Source of the DNA: UBA2108 sp002713215
Lineage (GTDB): Bacteria; Bacteroidota; Bacteroidia; Flavobacteriales_G; Salibacteraceae
Reading direction: 5' to 3'
DNA: 64,000 bases
Assembly: GCA_937891015.1 (NCBI GenBank)
Contig: CALAPY010000041.1
Location: 87,639-151,638, forward strand
The notes beneath the pieces were generated by a model that saw only the letters and a program-made list of their open reading frames with translations, ran no database searches and had not been told where the DNA came from. The position numbers and the translations under genes are program-made. Of the stretch, positions 1-8,337 are shown in pieces (within the stretch, counting starts at the first letter, position 1; each line of letters starts with the position of its first letter).

Positions 1-19
1 ATCGAATTGGGGCTTAGAA

Positions 20-1879
20 TTGAAGAAAACGATAGGTAATTTTCTATCTTTGAGGGGAAGAACACACCCTAAGTTGAAGATTTTTCTCACCCTTGGTTTC
101 GTCTCCATTTTATATAGTCTCTGCTATGCCCAAAATACAGATAGCTTAGAGTTGGAACTTCAATCGGCCGACGACTCTCTAACAGCCTCAATTTATTACC
201 AACTTATTCGGGCACACGAATATTCAAATCCAAAAAAAGCGATTCACTACAGTCGGTTATCGTTAACGCATCCGCATAATCAGGAAAAATCAATTCAGGC
301 CAGAACCTACATTAATTTAGGTAAGGTTTATAAAAATATTAGTGAATATGATTCTGCTGTTAAAGTAATGCTGCATGGAATTAGAATTGCCGAAGAAATT
401 GATGATCATAAAATGATGGCTATGGGCTACAACAGCCTTGGTGTCATTTTTAAAATTAATAAGGAATGGGACAATGCTTTAAAATATTATAGGTTATCCA
501 ACGAACAATGTGTTTTACTGGAATACCCCATGGGTATTGGCATGACATTGAGCAATATTGGGACCATATACGGCGCCCGAAATGAAATGGATAGTGCCAT
601 GAAGTACTACAAACAGGCAGCTCAAATCGGCGAAAAGTATGACTTGATTGATGTGCAAGCTACTTCGTATAACAATATTGGCGAACAATACGCCAAGCTG
701 GATATGGAGGGCAAAGCCCTTCCGTATTTCTTTAAAACGCTAAAATGTGACAGCATCACAAACAACTTAATGGGAAGCGTATTTACCCTGTTAAATATTG
801 CCAACAGTTACAAAGTACTTGAAGATTATTCCAAGGCATTTGAATATTTCGAAATAGCAAAATTAAGGGCTGAAAAAGTAGGTTCGAAACAACTCATGAG
901 CATGTATTATCATGGAATGTCGGATACTTATGAAAGGTTAGGAAAAAACAAAGAGGCACTTACGAATTTTAAGCTGGCCAAGCAATTAAATGACTCCATA
1001 TTCAACGAGGAAAAGAGTTTGCAGTTGGTTAGGATGCAAACTCAGTATGAAACCGAAAAAAAACAATTAGAAATAGAAAACCTCTCTCAGAAATCGAACA
1101 TACAGCAGTTAGAAATACAAAAGAAACAGGGACTAATTTATTGGATGGTATTTGGAACCCTTGCATTATTAGCTTTTGGCATTTTAATTTTCCTTCAGTT
1201 TAAATCCAAACAAAAAAGAAAGTTGGATCGGGCAATTATTCAAGAACAAAAAAAGGGAATCGACGCTGTGATTCATGCCACAGAAGAAGAACGAAAACGA
1301 ATTGCCAAAGATTTACACGATGGCGTTGGCCAACAGCTCAGTGGATTAAAATTGTTTTTTAGTAAGTTGAAAGATGACTTGATAACAAAGAAACCGGAAA
1401 TGAAGGAACAACTTATTGAGTTTAACCAGGTTTTGGATGAAGCATGTACCGACGTGCGTTCCATTTCCCACCAAATGATGCCAAAAACCTTAACCGAACA
1501 GGGACTGGTAGCTGCCATTGAAGATATGCTGAATAAAAGTCTGGGACTCTCCAACTTTGAATATGAATTTGAGCATTATGGCATAAAGGGAAGGTTTAAC
1601 GAAAGAATTGAAATCAGTATTTATCGAATTTGTCAGGAATTAATTAACAACGTAATTAAGCACTCAAAAGCGGAGCATGTTTCCATTCAATTAATCAAAA
1701 ATGAAAAGCATTTGGTATTGTTGGTTGAAGACGATGGGACCGGATTCTTAAAAAAAGAATCAAAAGATGGTATAGGACAGTTGAATATGTCAAGTAGAAT
1801 TAATACTTTAAACGGTTCATTTTCATATGACAGTGAGCCCGGGCGTGGTACGGTTGCTACTATAAGGGTCCCAATTTAA
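20..1879 (+). CDS. TPR-containing sensor histidine kinase (HisKA_3 type)
   Basis: Membrane-bound two-component sensor. Residues about 20-37 are hydrophobic (signal anchor or signal peptide), followed by tetratricopeptide repeats to about 320, a coiled coil, a transmembrane segment near 373-392, and a HisKA_3 dimerisation domain with the phospho-acceptor His433 in the KDLHDGVGQQ motif. The ATPase domain shows the N box (ELINNVIKHS) and a DDGTGF G box. The kinase is followed one base later by a NarL/FixJ regulator, its obvious partner. The start used is a TTG at position 20; the frame is open to the window edge, so the true start could lie upstream. The signal sensed is unknown. Confidence 0.88.
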   Translation: MKKTIGNFLSLRGRTHPKLKIFLTLGFVSILYSLCYAQNTDSLELELQSADDSLTASIYYQLIRAHEYSNPKKAIHYSRLSLTHPHNQEKSIQARTYINLGKVYKNISEYDSAVKVMLHGIRIAEEIDDHKMMAMGYNSLGVIFKINKEWDNALKYYRLSNEQCVLLEYPMGIGMTLSNIGTIYGARNEMDSAMKYYKQAAQIGEKYDLIDVQATSYNNIGEQYAKLDMEGKALPYFFKTLKCDSITNNLMGSVFTLLNIANSYKVLEDYSKAFEYFEIAKLRAEKVGSKQLMSMYYHGMSDTYERLGKNKEALTNFKLAKQLNDSIFNEEKSLQLVRMQTQYETEKKQLEIENLSQKSNIQQLEIQKKQGLIYWMVFGTLALLAFGILIFLQFKSKQKRKLDRAIIQEQKKGIDAVIHATEEERKRIAKDLHDGVGQQLSGLKLFFSKLKDDLITKKPEMKEQLIEFNQVLDEACTDVRSISHQMMPKTLTEQGLVAAIEDMLNKSLGLSNFEYEFEHYGIKGRFNERIEISIYRICQELINNVIKHSKAEHVSIQLIKNEKHLVLLVEDDGTGFLKKESKDGIGQLNMSSRINTLNGSFSYDSEPGRGTVATIRVPI

Positions 1880-1880
1880 T

Positions 1881-2534
1881 ATGGCTGAAATTAAAATCTA
1901 TATCGCGGATGACCATTTAATGGTTCAAGATGGGTTAAAGTCCATCCTCAGCAATATAGAGGGAATACAGGTAATTGGGACAGCAATTGACGGAAAACAA
2001 TGTTTGGATGAAGTTCGTTCAGGAATTAGGCCCGATGTAATTCTAATGGATATTGATATGCCAAGAATGTCGGGTATGGATGCAACCAAATTATTAAAAC
2101 AAGAATTTCCGGACATAAAAATCGTTGGTCTTTCAATGCATGATGAACGGGGTGTAATTCAAAGCCTTATAGACGTTGGCGCCGATGGTTATATCCTAAA
2201 GAACTCAAGTGGGGATGAACTTGCAAAGGGAATTGAAGTGGTTTTAAAAGGAGAGAAATTTTTCTCAACCGAGGTTACCATGAAGTTGCTGAAACGGACC
2301 GAAGAAATAAAACCATCTGCAACCCGGTCTAAAGAATTTGAAGAATTGACCGAGCGTGAAATCGAAATTTTAAGACAAATTGCAGAGGGGCTATCGAACA
2401 AAGAAATTGGAGAAAAACTCTTTATTAGCCACAGAACGGTTGATACACATCGGACCAATTTGATGCGAAAACTGAATGTTCACAACATCGCAGGGCTAAT
2501 CAAATTCGCACTTAAAAACGGAATTATAAACTAA
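1881..2534 (+). CDS. LuxR/NarL-family response regulator
   Basis: DNA-binding response regulator of 217 residues. The receiver domain (about 1-120) has the acidic pair D10-D11, the phosphorylation site Asp57 in the LMDIDMP motif and a conserved lysine in YILKN. The C-terminal LuxR helix-turn-helix (about 150-212) has the usual LTEREIEILRQIAEG start and the NKEIGEKLFISHRTVDTHR recognition region. It follows the histidine kinase with one base between them, so the two are co-transcribed and very likely a cognate pair. Target genes are not visible; the barrel protein directly downstream is one candidate. Confidence 0.92.
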   Translation: MAEIKIYIADDHLMVQDGLKSILSNIEGIQVIGTAIDGKQCLDEVRSGIRPDVILMDIDMPRMSGMDATKLLKQEFPDIKIVGLSMHDERGVIQSLIDVGADGYILKNSSGDELAKGIEVVLKGEKFFSTEVTMKLLKRTEEIKPSATRSKEFEELTEREIEILRQIAEGLSNKEIGEKLFISHRTVDTHRTNLMRKLNVHNIAGLIKFALKNGIIN

Positions 2535-2574
2535 CAATACGACTTTTACTGTAGATATTTAAGGTGAATAACCC

Positions 2575-2605
2575 TTGCTTATTCAAGTATTAATTATAAC
2601 ATTTG
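2575..2605 (+). promoter_or_regulatory. candidate promoter for the barrel protein
   Basis: A TTG at 2575-2577, a 20-base spacer and AACATTTG at 2598-2605 resemble the Bacteroidota housekeeping promoter (TTG, N19-20, TAnnTTTG) with one mismatch in the -7 element. It lies 33 bases before the ATG at 2638, which supports that ATG over the in-frame TTG at 2575 as the start of the next gene. Confidence 0.4.
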
Positions 2606-2637
2606 AATCATATAATTTCATTAAAACCGTAAAAAAC

Positions 2638-3372
2638 ATGAGAAATCAAATACTTAGATTATTATTAGCAGGAAGTCTTCTTGTTGGAGCGCTTTCAGTT
2701 CATTCACAAGGAGATGCATTCGATAAAGGGTTCTCGCTGCGTTTTGGATTAAATTTACCTAACTCTAGTTTTGGAGGATTCGATGATTTCAATTCCAACT
2801 GGGGAATAGCTAATCCGGGAACTCCAAGAGCCTACACTAAAGGTTCAAGTCTTGGTTTTGGCCTCCAACTTGGAAGTATGTTCTTTTTTGACGGTATCGA
2901 TTTAGGTAGCCAAATGGCAATCGGACTGGATGTATCATACATTGACTTAAACTACATTCCCGTGAATTATGAATTCAAGACCTTGGCTACCGGAAGAGTT
3001 ATCGGAGAGTCGAAAATGCACTATTTTCAAATGGGTTTCATGGTAGGCCCAACCTTTAGTTTTTCATTGGTAGACAATATGTCGTTTGATGTGGCTTTTA
3101 AATTTAATCCTTCATGGAGTGGTTTTGCAGCTGGTGTAGACTTGAACGATGAACCTACTAATACAAATTATAATGATACATATGGTGGTATTAGTTATTT
3201 TCAATTGGGTTACGTACCAGCTATCTATTTCAGGTATAGTATTCTCTTCTTAGGATTTGAATACAACATCAACAACGGAAATCACAACATGGTAAACGAT
3301 GATCATTCCAGTTTTGTAAGCAATAAAACCAACATGAGTCGAATGAAGTTCTTATTTGGATTTAAATTTTAA
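2638..3372 (+). CDS. outer-membrane beta-barrel-like protein
   Basis: Hypothetical exported protein of 244 residues. It begins with a clear signal peptide (basic n-region MRNQILR, hydrophobic core, cleavage near HSQG). The mature part alternates aromatic/glycine-rich strands (for example FSLRFGLNLP and YFQLGYVPAIYFRYSI) and ends MKFLFGFKF with a terminal phenylalanine, as outer-membrane barrels do. I chose the ATG at 2638 because the longer in-frame TTG start would put 21 residues before the signal peptide and overlaps the promoter candidate. It sits 100 bases after a two-component pair. No specific ligand or enzyme activity can be named. Confidence 0.7.
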   Translation: MRNQILRLLLAGSLLVGALSVHSQGDAFDKGFSLRFGLNLPNSSFGGFDDFNSNWGIANPGTPRAYTKGSSLGFGLQLGSMFFFDGIDLGSQMAIGLDVSYIDLNYIPVNYEFKTLATGRVIGESKMHYFQMGFMVGPTFSFSLVDNMSFDVAFKFNPSWSGFAAGVDLNDEPTNTNYNDTYGGISYFQLGYVPAIYFRYSILFLGFEYNINNGNHNMVNDDHSSFVSNKTNMSRMKFLFGFKF

Positions 3373-3394
3373 TCCAGGTTAATAGTTGATCAAA

Positions 3395-3427
3395 TAAAAA
3401 AGGGCCGCAGTTGCGGCCCTTTTTTTA
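3395..3427. terminator. bidirectional intrinsic terminator
   Basis: A GC-rich hairpin (AGGGCCGC, loop AGTT, GCGGCCCT) is flanked by an A run on the left and a T run on the right. It lies between the convergent barrel gene and frr and can stop transcription from both sides. Confidence 0.9.
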
Positions 3428-3449
3428 TTCTCTGTTTTATCCATACCAA

Positions 3450-4013
3450 TTATACGGTCATAATATCCTTTTCCTTATCGGCCAGTAGCTCATCCACCTT
3501 CTTAGAAAATGAATTCGTTATGTTTTGAACTTCGTTCTCGGCATCTTTTGCCATGTCCTCAGGTAAGCCATCGTTTTTCATTTTTTTGACCTCGTCGTTG
3601 GAGTCTTTTCTAACGTTTCTAATAGAAATTTTAGCGTCCTCACCTTCTGACCTTGCCTTTCTAACCAATTCCATTCTCCTTTCCTCAGTTAGGGCTGGAA
3701 TATTGATAATAATCATTTCACCATTGTTCTGAGGGTTCAATCCAAGGTTTGCATTAATAATGGCCTTTTCGATGGGTTCAAGCATCATTTTTTCCCAGGG
3801 TTGAACCGAAATCATTCTGGCATCCGGAGTATTAACATTAGCCACCTGACTCAAAGGGGTCATTGATCCGTAATAGTCAACCAACACACCTTCTAACATA
3901 GAAGGTGAAGCCTTGCCAGCTCTCAGCTTTAACAATGCCTTTTTTAAGTGATCGATAGACTGACTCATAGAGTCCTTGGCCATATCGTATATCATTTCTA
4001 GTTCTTCGTTCAT
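3450..4013 (-). CDS. frr: ribosome recycling factor
   Basis: Cytoplasmic factor that splits the post-termination ribosome together with EF-G. The 187-residue length is that of the family. The LRAGKASPSMLEGVLVDYYG region and the C-terminal three-helix segment (VRKDSNDEVKKMKNDGLPED) are diagnostic. It starts with ATG four bases after pyrH ends, the common pyrH-frr pair. A bidirectional terminator follows it. Confidence 0.97.
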   Translation of the reverse strand: MNEELEMIYDMAKDSMSQSIDHLKKALLKLRAGKASPSMLEGVLVDYYGSMTPLSQVANVNTPDARMISVQPWEKMMLEPIEKAIINANLGLNPQNNGEMIIINIPALTEERRMELVRKARSEGEDAKISIRNVRKDSNDEVKKMKNDGLPEDMAKDAENEVQNITNSFSKKVDELLADKEKDIMTV

Positions 4014-4017
4014 GATT

Positions 4018-4722
4018 TTAGTTAACTAAAGTTCCAATCTCTTCTCCCTTAATAACCTCCAAAAGATTACCTGGTTTGTTCATATCGAAAACTATGATCG
4101 GTAGTTTGTTTTCATGGCACAGTGTAAAGGCAGTCATATCCATTACGTTTAAGCCCTTATCCATCACCTCTTTAAAACTAATGGTAGAGTATCGCTCTGC
4201 AGAAGTATCCTTTTCAGGGTCTGCAGAATAGATTCCATCAACGCGGGTTCCCTTTAGAATAACATTGGCATCAATTTCGATGGCTCTCAAGGATGCAGCT
4301 GTGTCGGTAGTAAAATATGGATTACCTGTACCTGCTCCAAATATCACAACCCGGCCCTTTTCCAAATGCCTTACGGCTCGCCTTCGGATAAAAGGTTCTG
4401 CAATTTGTTCCATCTTAATCGCAGACAACAAACGGGTATAGAGCCCAACACCATCCAGTGCCGATTGCAAAGCCATGGAATTAATCATGGTAGCCAACAT
4501 ACCCATGTAATCACCCTGAACACGATCAATCGCGCTATTTTCTGACTGAACACCACGGAAAATATTTCCGCCTCCGATAACAATCGCTACCTCAACTCCT
4601 GTTTCTACTACCTCTTTAATTTCTGAAGCATAGGTGTGTAGCCGGTCATGATCAATTCCAAAATCACGTTTACCCATAAGTGCTTCACCACTCAATTTCA
4701 ACAGAATACGTTTGTACTTCAT
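4018..4722 (-). CDS. pyrH: UMP kinase
   Basis: Phosphorylates UMP to UDP with ATP in pyrimidine nucleotide synthesis. The 234-residue protein belongs to the amino-acid-kinase fold: N-terminal KRILLKLSGEAL, the glycine-rich GGGNIFRG, and the ILKGTRVDGIYSADP segment typical of bacterial PyrH. It precedes frr and is separated from the upstream tsf gene by the terminator at 4750-4787, so it probably has its own promoter in the 89-base gap, although I could not identify one. Confidence 0.97.
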   Translation of the reverse strand: MKYKRILLKLSGEALMGKRDFGIDHDRLHTYASEIKEVVETGVEVAIVIGGGNIFRGVQSENSAIDRVQGDYMGMLATMINSMALQSALDGVGLYTRLLSAIKMEQIAEPFIRRRAVRHLEKGRVVIFGAGTGNPYFTTDTAASLRAIEIDANVILKGTRVDGIYSADPEKDTSAERYSTISFKEVMDKGLNVMDMTAFTLCHENKLPIIVFDMNKPGNLLEVIKGEEIGTLVN

Positions 4723-4749
4723 TATATCCTTTTGATGCCGAAAATTAGG

Positions 4750-4787
4750 ACAAAAAAAAGAGAGAAGTTAAAAAACTTCTCTCTTTT
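4750..4787 (-). terminator. intrinsic terminator after tsf
   Basis: The inverted repeat AGAGAGAAGTT / AACTTCTCTCT with an AAAA loop is followed, on the minus strand, by a run of eight T (A run on the plus strand). It ends the rplM-rpsI-rpsB-tsf transcript before pyrH. Confidence 0.85.
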
Positions 4788-4811
4788 CTATAATTGTATG
4801 TAACTCTTAAA

Positions 4812-5630
4812 TTAAGCTAGTGTAATCAGCTTAAATTCACTTACTGAAAGATCTTTATCAACACCTTCAATGTATTGTCTTACAGATTTTTTACTCTCTT
4901 TAATGAATTCCTGATTCAATAGAGTACGCTCTTTGAAATATTTTTTCAATCTTCCGAAAGCAATTTTTTCAGCCATTTCAGCTGGTTTACCTTCATTGAT
5001 AGCTAGCTCTTTTCCAATTTCAAGTTCCTTTTGCTTCAATTCTTCAGGAACATCAGCTTCATCAACAGCAACTGGAGACATAGCAGCAATTTGCATTGCA
5101 AGGTCACGTCCCAATTCTGCATTCGATTTATTCAATCCGATTAAAGAAGCAGTTCTGTTTCCAGGGTGATTGTATGCAACAACGCATTCCGCATTGATAC
5201 ATCCGAAATCAGAAATCTCTAATTTCTCACCGATTTTACCCATTTGAGCTTCAACTGCATTAGCAACTGTATCACCATTCAGGTTCAATGAAGCCAATTC
5301 TTCTTTTGAAGCAGGTTTTTCCGCTAATGCTAAGTCGGCAATTGAATTTACAAAATCAACAAATTCCTGGTTTTTTGCAACGAAATCAGTTTCGCAGTTC
5401 AATACGATATTGATTCCACTTTTACCATCTGTGGATGTTTTTGCAATTACATACCCTTCGGAAGCTTCATTCTCGCCCCGTTTAGCAGCAATTTTCTGTC
5501 CTTTCTTTCTCAGCAGGTCGATTGCCTTATCAAAATCCCCGTCTGTTTCAACAAGGGCTTTTTTACAGTCCATCAAACCTAATCCTGTTTGTTTTCGAAG
5601 TTTATTTACTTCAGCAGCTGTGATAGCCAT
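4812..5630 (-). CDS. tsf: translation elongation factor Ts
   Basis: Nucleotide exchange factor for EF-Tu. The 272-residue protein starts with the UBA-like domain carrying the signature LRKQTGLGLMDCKKAL and continues with the core containing NCETDFVAKNQEF, which contacts EF-Tu. Length is normal for Bacteroidota. It lies 25 bases after rpsB, the classic rpsB-tsf pair, and is followed by an intrinsic terminator. Confidence 0.97.
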   Translation of the reverse strand: MAITAAEVNKLRKQTGLGLMDCKKALVETDGDFDKAIDLLRKKGQKIAAKRGENEASEGYVIAKTSTDGKSGINIVLNCETDFVAKNQEFVDFVNSIADLALAEKPASKEELASLNLNGDTVANAVEAQMGKIGEKLEISDFGCINAECVVAYNHPGNRTASLIGLNKSNAELGRDLAMQIAAMSPVAVDEADVPEELKQKELEIGKELAINEGKPAEMAEKIAFGRLKKYFKERTLLNQEFIKESKKSVRQYIEGVDKDLSVSEFKLITLA

Positions 5631-5655
5631 TTCGAATACGTATTAAATGTTATTG

Positions 5656-6432
5656 TTATGCTTTAGTTGTTTCTTCCTCTACCGGCTTAGCATCTTTTTT
5701 TACTTCTTTAGCCTCAGACTCAGTCTTTCTTTTCTCTTTGATTGATTGTCTTTCCTGAAGGCCTTCGCTAATGCTTGCAGTAATAATGCTCATGATTTTA
5801 CCAATTGAAGCGGCAGCATCATCATTTGCAGGAATTGGAAAATCAATCAAATCCGGGTCAGAGTTAGTATCTACGATCGCAAAAGTTGGAATATTCAATT
5901 TGCGAGCTTCTTTTACTGCAATATGTTCCTTTTTTATATCAACGATGAACAAGGCAGCAGGCAAACGATTTAGGTCAGCAATTGAGCCTAAGTTTTTATC
6001 CAATTTCTCCCTTGTTCTATCCAATTGAAGTCTTTCCTTCTTGTTAACACCAGTTGCCTCCGGATCACTTAAAATCTTTTCGATTTGACCCATTTTTCGA
6101 ATCGCTTTTCGAATGGTAACAAAGTTGGTAAGCATTCCACCTGTCCAACGCTCAGTTACAAAAGGCATGTTCACTGAAGATGCAGAAGTAGAAATTGCTT
6201 CTCTAGCTTGTTTTTTGGTAGCAACAAAAAGTATTTTCTTACCTGAAGCTGAAATTTGTTTCAATGCATTGCAAGCCTCTTCCAACTTGGCAATTGTTTT
6301 ATGCAAATCAATAACATGAATGTCATTTCTTTCCATAAAAATATAAGGAGCCATTTTAGGGTTCCACTTTCTTTTTAGGTGACCAAAATGTACACCTGCC
6401 TCAAGTAGTTCTTGATAATTAGTTCTCGCCAT
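5656..6432 (-). CDS. rpsB: 30S ribosomal protein S2
   Basis: Small-subunit ribosomal protein. The N-terminal LLEAGVHFGHLKRKWNPKM and the FVATKKQAR and RWTGGMLTNFVTIRKAI segments are diagnostic. The 258 residues include a charged Lys/Glu-rich C-terminal tail after about residue 230 (SIKEKRKTESEAKEVKKD), longer than in E. coli. It is transcribed with tsf; 133 bases of leader-like sequence separate it from rpsI. Confidence 0.97.
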   Translation of the reverse strand: MARTNYQELLEAGVHFGHLKRKWNPKMAPYIFMERNDIHVIDLHKTIAKLEEACNALKQISASGKKILFVATKKQAREAISTSASSVNMPFVTERWTGGMLTNFVTIRKAIRKMGQIEKILSDPEATGVNKKERLQLDRTREKLDKNLGSIADLNRLPAALFIVDIKKEHIAVKEARKLNIPTFAIVDTNSDPDLIDFPIPANDDAAASIGKIMSIITASISEGLQERQSIKEKRKTESEAKEVKKDAKPVEEETTKA

Positions 6433-6565
6433 AATAATTTATTCTAATATACTCCTGGAATCTGCCAGGCCAGCTATAACTACCACCTTCCGTCGACTCT
6501 ACTAATATAAGAGCATCCCGATATCTCGATAGCTATCGAGACGAGATTGGATACTGGTAAAAATC
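6433..6565 (-). other. rpsI-rpsB intergenic region with two inverted repeats
   Basis: The 133 bases between rpsI and rpsB contain a perfect 18-base palindrome centred on CTCGATAG/CTATCGAG (6524-6541) and a short hairpin CCTGG-6-CCAGG at 6454-6469 close to the rpsB start. Neither is followed by a T run, so they are not obvious terminators. The second could be part of an S2 leader. I see no promoter of the TAnnTTTG type here, so rpsB-tsf may be read through from rplM. Confidence 0.4.
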
Positions 6566-6952
6566 TTAACGTTTACTAAACTGAAATTTCTTTCTTGCCT
6601 TTTTCTGTCCTGGTTTCTTTCTTTCAACCATTCTGGAATCTCTGGTTAAACATCCTTCTGTACGCAGTACAGATCTGTTTTCTTCATCAACTTTAACCAG
6701 TGCTCTGGCAATAGCAAGCTTTAAAGCATCTGCCTGACCGTGAACTCCTCCACCTCTTGCATTTACCTTAACGTCGAATTTCCCCATGTTTTCGGTCAAT
6801 TCAAACGGCTTTACAATAGCTTTTTGATATTCAGCCTGTGGAAAGTACTCAGTATATTCTTTATTGTTTACTGTGATTTTACCCTTTCCTTCGTTCATAT
6901 AAATACGAACAACTGAGGCTTTTCTTCTTCCTAATGCATTTACTACCGACAT
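6566..6952 (-). CDS. rpsI: 30S ribosomal protein S9
   Basis: Small-subunit protein whose C-terminal tail reaches the P-site tRNA. The 128 residues show LGRRKASVVRIYMNEGKGKITVN at the N-terminus (read as two adjoining segments), the GGGVHGQADALKLAIARAL core, the LTRDSRMVERKKPG segment and the conserved end KKFQFSKR. It is five bases from rplM, the usual L13-S9 pair. Confidence 0.97.
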   Translation of the reverse strand: MSVVNALGRRKASVVRIYMNEGKGKITVNNKEYTEYFPQAEYQKAIVKPFELTENMGKFDVKVNARGGGVHGQADALKLAIARALVKVDEENRSVLRTEGCLTRDSRMVERKKPGQKKARKKFQFSKR

Positions 6953-6957
6953 GCTAT

Positions 6958-7413
6958 TTATTTAATCGTATTAATATCAAATGCTTCTGGCTTCTGAGCT
7001 TCATGTTTATGCTCAGTACCAGTAACCACTTTTAGGTTTCTGTACAAGTCAGCGCCTAATTTATTTTTTGGTAACATCCCTTTAATCGCTTTTTCAACGA
7101 CCCTTTCAGGATGCTTTTCTAACATCTCTCTTACAGAAGTAATTCGCTGACCACCTGGATATCCGGTATGACGAATGTACTCCTTGGAATTCATTTTGTC
7201 GCCCGACAAGATAACCTTATCCGCGTTTATTACAATTACGTTATCTCCGCAGTCAACATGTGGAGTGTAATCCGCTTTGTGCTTGCCTCTTAAAAGAAAT
7301 GCAGCACGTGATGCGAAACGACCTAATATCTGATTCTCAGCGTCAATCACCAACCATTTTTTATTAACGGTATTCTTGTTTGCTGAAACTGTTTTGTAGC
7401 TTAATGTATCCAA
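6958..7413 (-). CDS. rplM: 50S ribosomal protein L13
   Basis: Early-assembling large-subunit protein of 151 residues with the WLVIDAENQILGR, LLRGKHKADYTPHVDCGD and KAIKGMLPKNKLG segments. The start is a TTG at 7413: the N-terminus MDTLSYKTVSANK is the conserved Bacteroidota L13 start and no ATG fits. This is good internal evidence that TTG is used as a start here. It leads the rplM-rpsI(-rpsB-tsf) transcript and has a promoter and a leader hairpin upstream. Confidence 0.96.
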   Translation of the reverse strand: MDTLSYKTVSANKNTVNKKWLVIDAENQILGRFASRAAFLLRGKHKADYTPHVDCGDNVIVINADKVILSGDKMNSKEYIRHTGYPGGQRITSVREMLEKHPERVVEKAIKGMLPKNKLGADLYRNLKVVTGTEHKHEAQKPEAFDINTIK

Positions 7414-7446
7414 CGTCTTTCGTTTTGTTTATAATAACAAATAAAA

Positions 7447-7467
7447 CACCCCCTAAAATTGGGGGTG
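7447..7467 (-). promoter_or_regulatory. leader hairpin upstream of rplM
   Basis: A perfect 7-base-pair inverted repeat (CACCCCC / GGGGGTG, 7-base loop) lies directly downstream of the predicted -7 element, so it would form at or very near the 5' end of the rplM mRNA. There is no T run, which argues against a terminator. Its position suggests an L13 autoregulatory leader or a 5'-stabilising stem. Confidence 0.5.
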
Positions 7468-7498
7468 CAAATGTAGAATTAATTTTCTTTTCTAACAA
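7468..7498 (-). promoter_or_regulatory. promoter of the rplM-rpsI operon
   Basis: On the minus strand a TTG (plus-strand CAA 7496-7498) is followed after 20 bases by TACATTTG (7475-7468), an exact match to the Bacteroidota -7 consensus TAnnTTTG with near-ideal spacing. Confidence 0.65.
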
Positions 7499-7552
7499 AA
7501 GAATGTTTAGCAGAAAACAAACAATGTTGGAAAGGCCAGTAAAAAGCGAATT

Positions 7553-8245
7553 CTATACCTGTTTACAGGGGCTTTTACTAATCTCTTTTAAGATGCTCAC
7601 AACCTCAATATCTACATCGGGCCACAACTTTGTAACACCATCTTCTCCGGTATGAAGGTCTTTACAGACATTATTTAGTGCATCAATTGAACCTTCAGCA
7701 TTCCAATTGGATAAATTAATCTGGCCATTAATTGTAACCGAGTTACCTTCCACAAAATATTTCATTTGTTGCGAAAATGCCTGACCATTTATAGATAGGC
7801 TTATCATAAGGCTTCCTTCACGCGCATTTCCTGTCATTTCCATAACCTTTCCGGAGATTAAATCCGAAGACTCCATACTCCCAAAGAAAAAAGAAGTGAT
7901 CTTTTTATCCCGATCCGGATTATTGGTATTTACCGAAGCAGTGTAAAGCTCAAATTCCATATCCTGTAAAATCAAGTAAGGTTCTTCAACAGACGCAACT
8001 GTTTTTACCTTCGTTGAATCTAAGGTGCCACCTACCCCAACCTTGTCGGTAAATTTAAAAGCGGTCCATTTTACTGACGTTTCTCCACTATATGCATACT
8101 TACAGATTTCCTCTGCAGATTCTTCTTTACCACTAACGACGGCGTCCTTATTATCTTCAACGTTTTCATTGCTTGAAGATCCGCCACCACCGCAGGAAAC
8201 CAGAAATACTGACGCTGCAACCAAACTTAAAACCTTTATTTTCAT
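7553..8245 (-). CDS. YceI-like lipoprotein
   Basis: Exported lipoprotein of 230 residues. The signal peptide ends in a lipobox (VFLVSC, then GGGGSSS), so Cys18 is the lipidation site. The segment VKWTAFKFTDKVGVGGTLD resembles the start of the YceI lipid-binding barrel domain, as does the later NGQINLSNWNAEGSIDALN. Related YceI proteins bind polyisoprenoids or similar amphiphiles in the periplasm; binding here is inference. Transcribed alone, divergently from the DUF2141 gene. Confidence 0.7.
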   Translation of the reverse strand: MKIKVLSLVAASVFLVSCGGGGSSSNENVEDNKDAVVSGKEESAEEICKYAYSGETSVKWTAFKFTDKVGVGGTLDSTKVKTVASVEEPYLILQDMEFELYTASVNTNNPDRDKKITSFFFGSMESSDLISGKVMEMTGNAREGSLMISLSINGQAFSQQMKYFVEGNSVTINGQINLSNWNAEGSIDALNNVCKDLHTGEDGVTKLWPDVDIEVVSILKEISKSPCKQV

Positions 8246-8267
8246 AATTATTTTCTGTTTTAAGTTT

Positions 8268-8275
8268 CAAAGATA
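8268..8275 (-). promoter_or_regulatory. candidate -7 element for the YceI-like lipoprotein gene
   Basis: TATCTTTG on the minus strand matches TAnnTTTG and lies 23 bases before the ATG at 8245. No good -33 TTG was found at 19-20 bases, so this is a weak call. Confidence 0.35.
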
Positions 8276-8337
8276 TGTAGTCATAAATAATAGAATTCTA
8301 TTTTCATTCATTTTATTTGCATTACCAGAATATTTAC

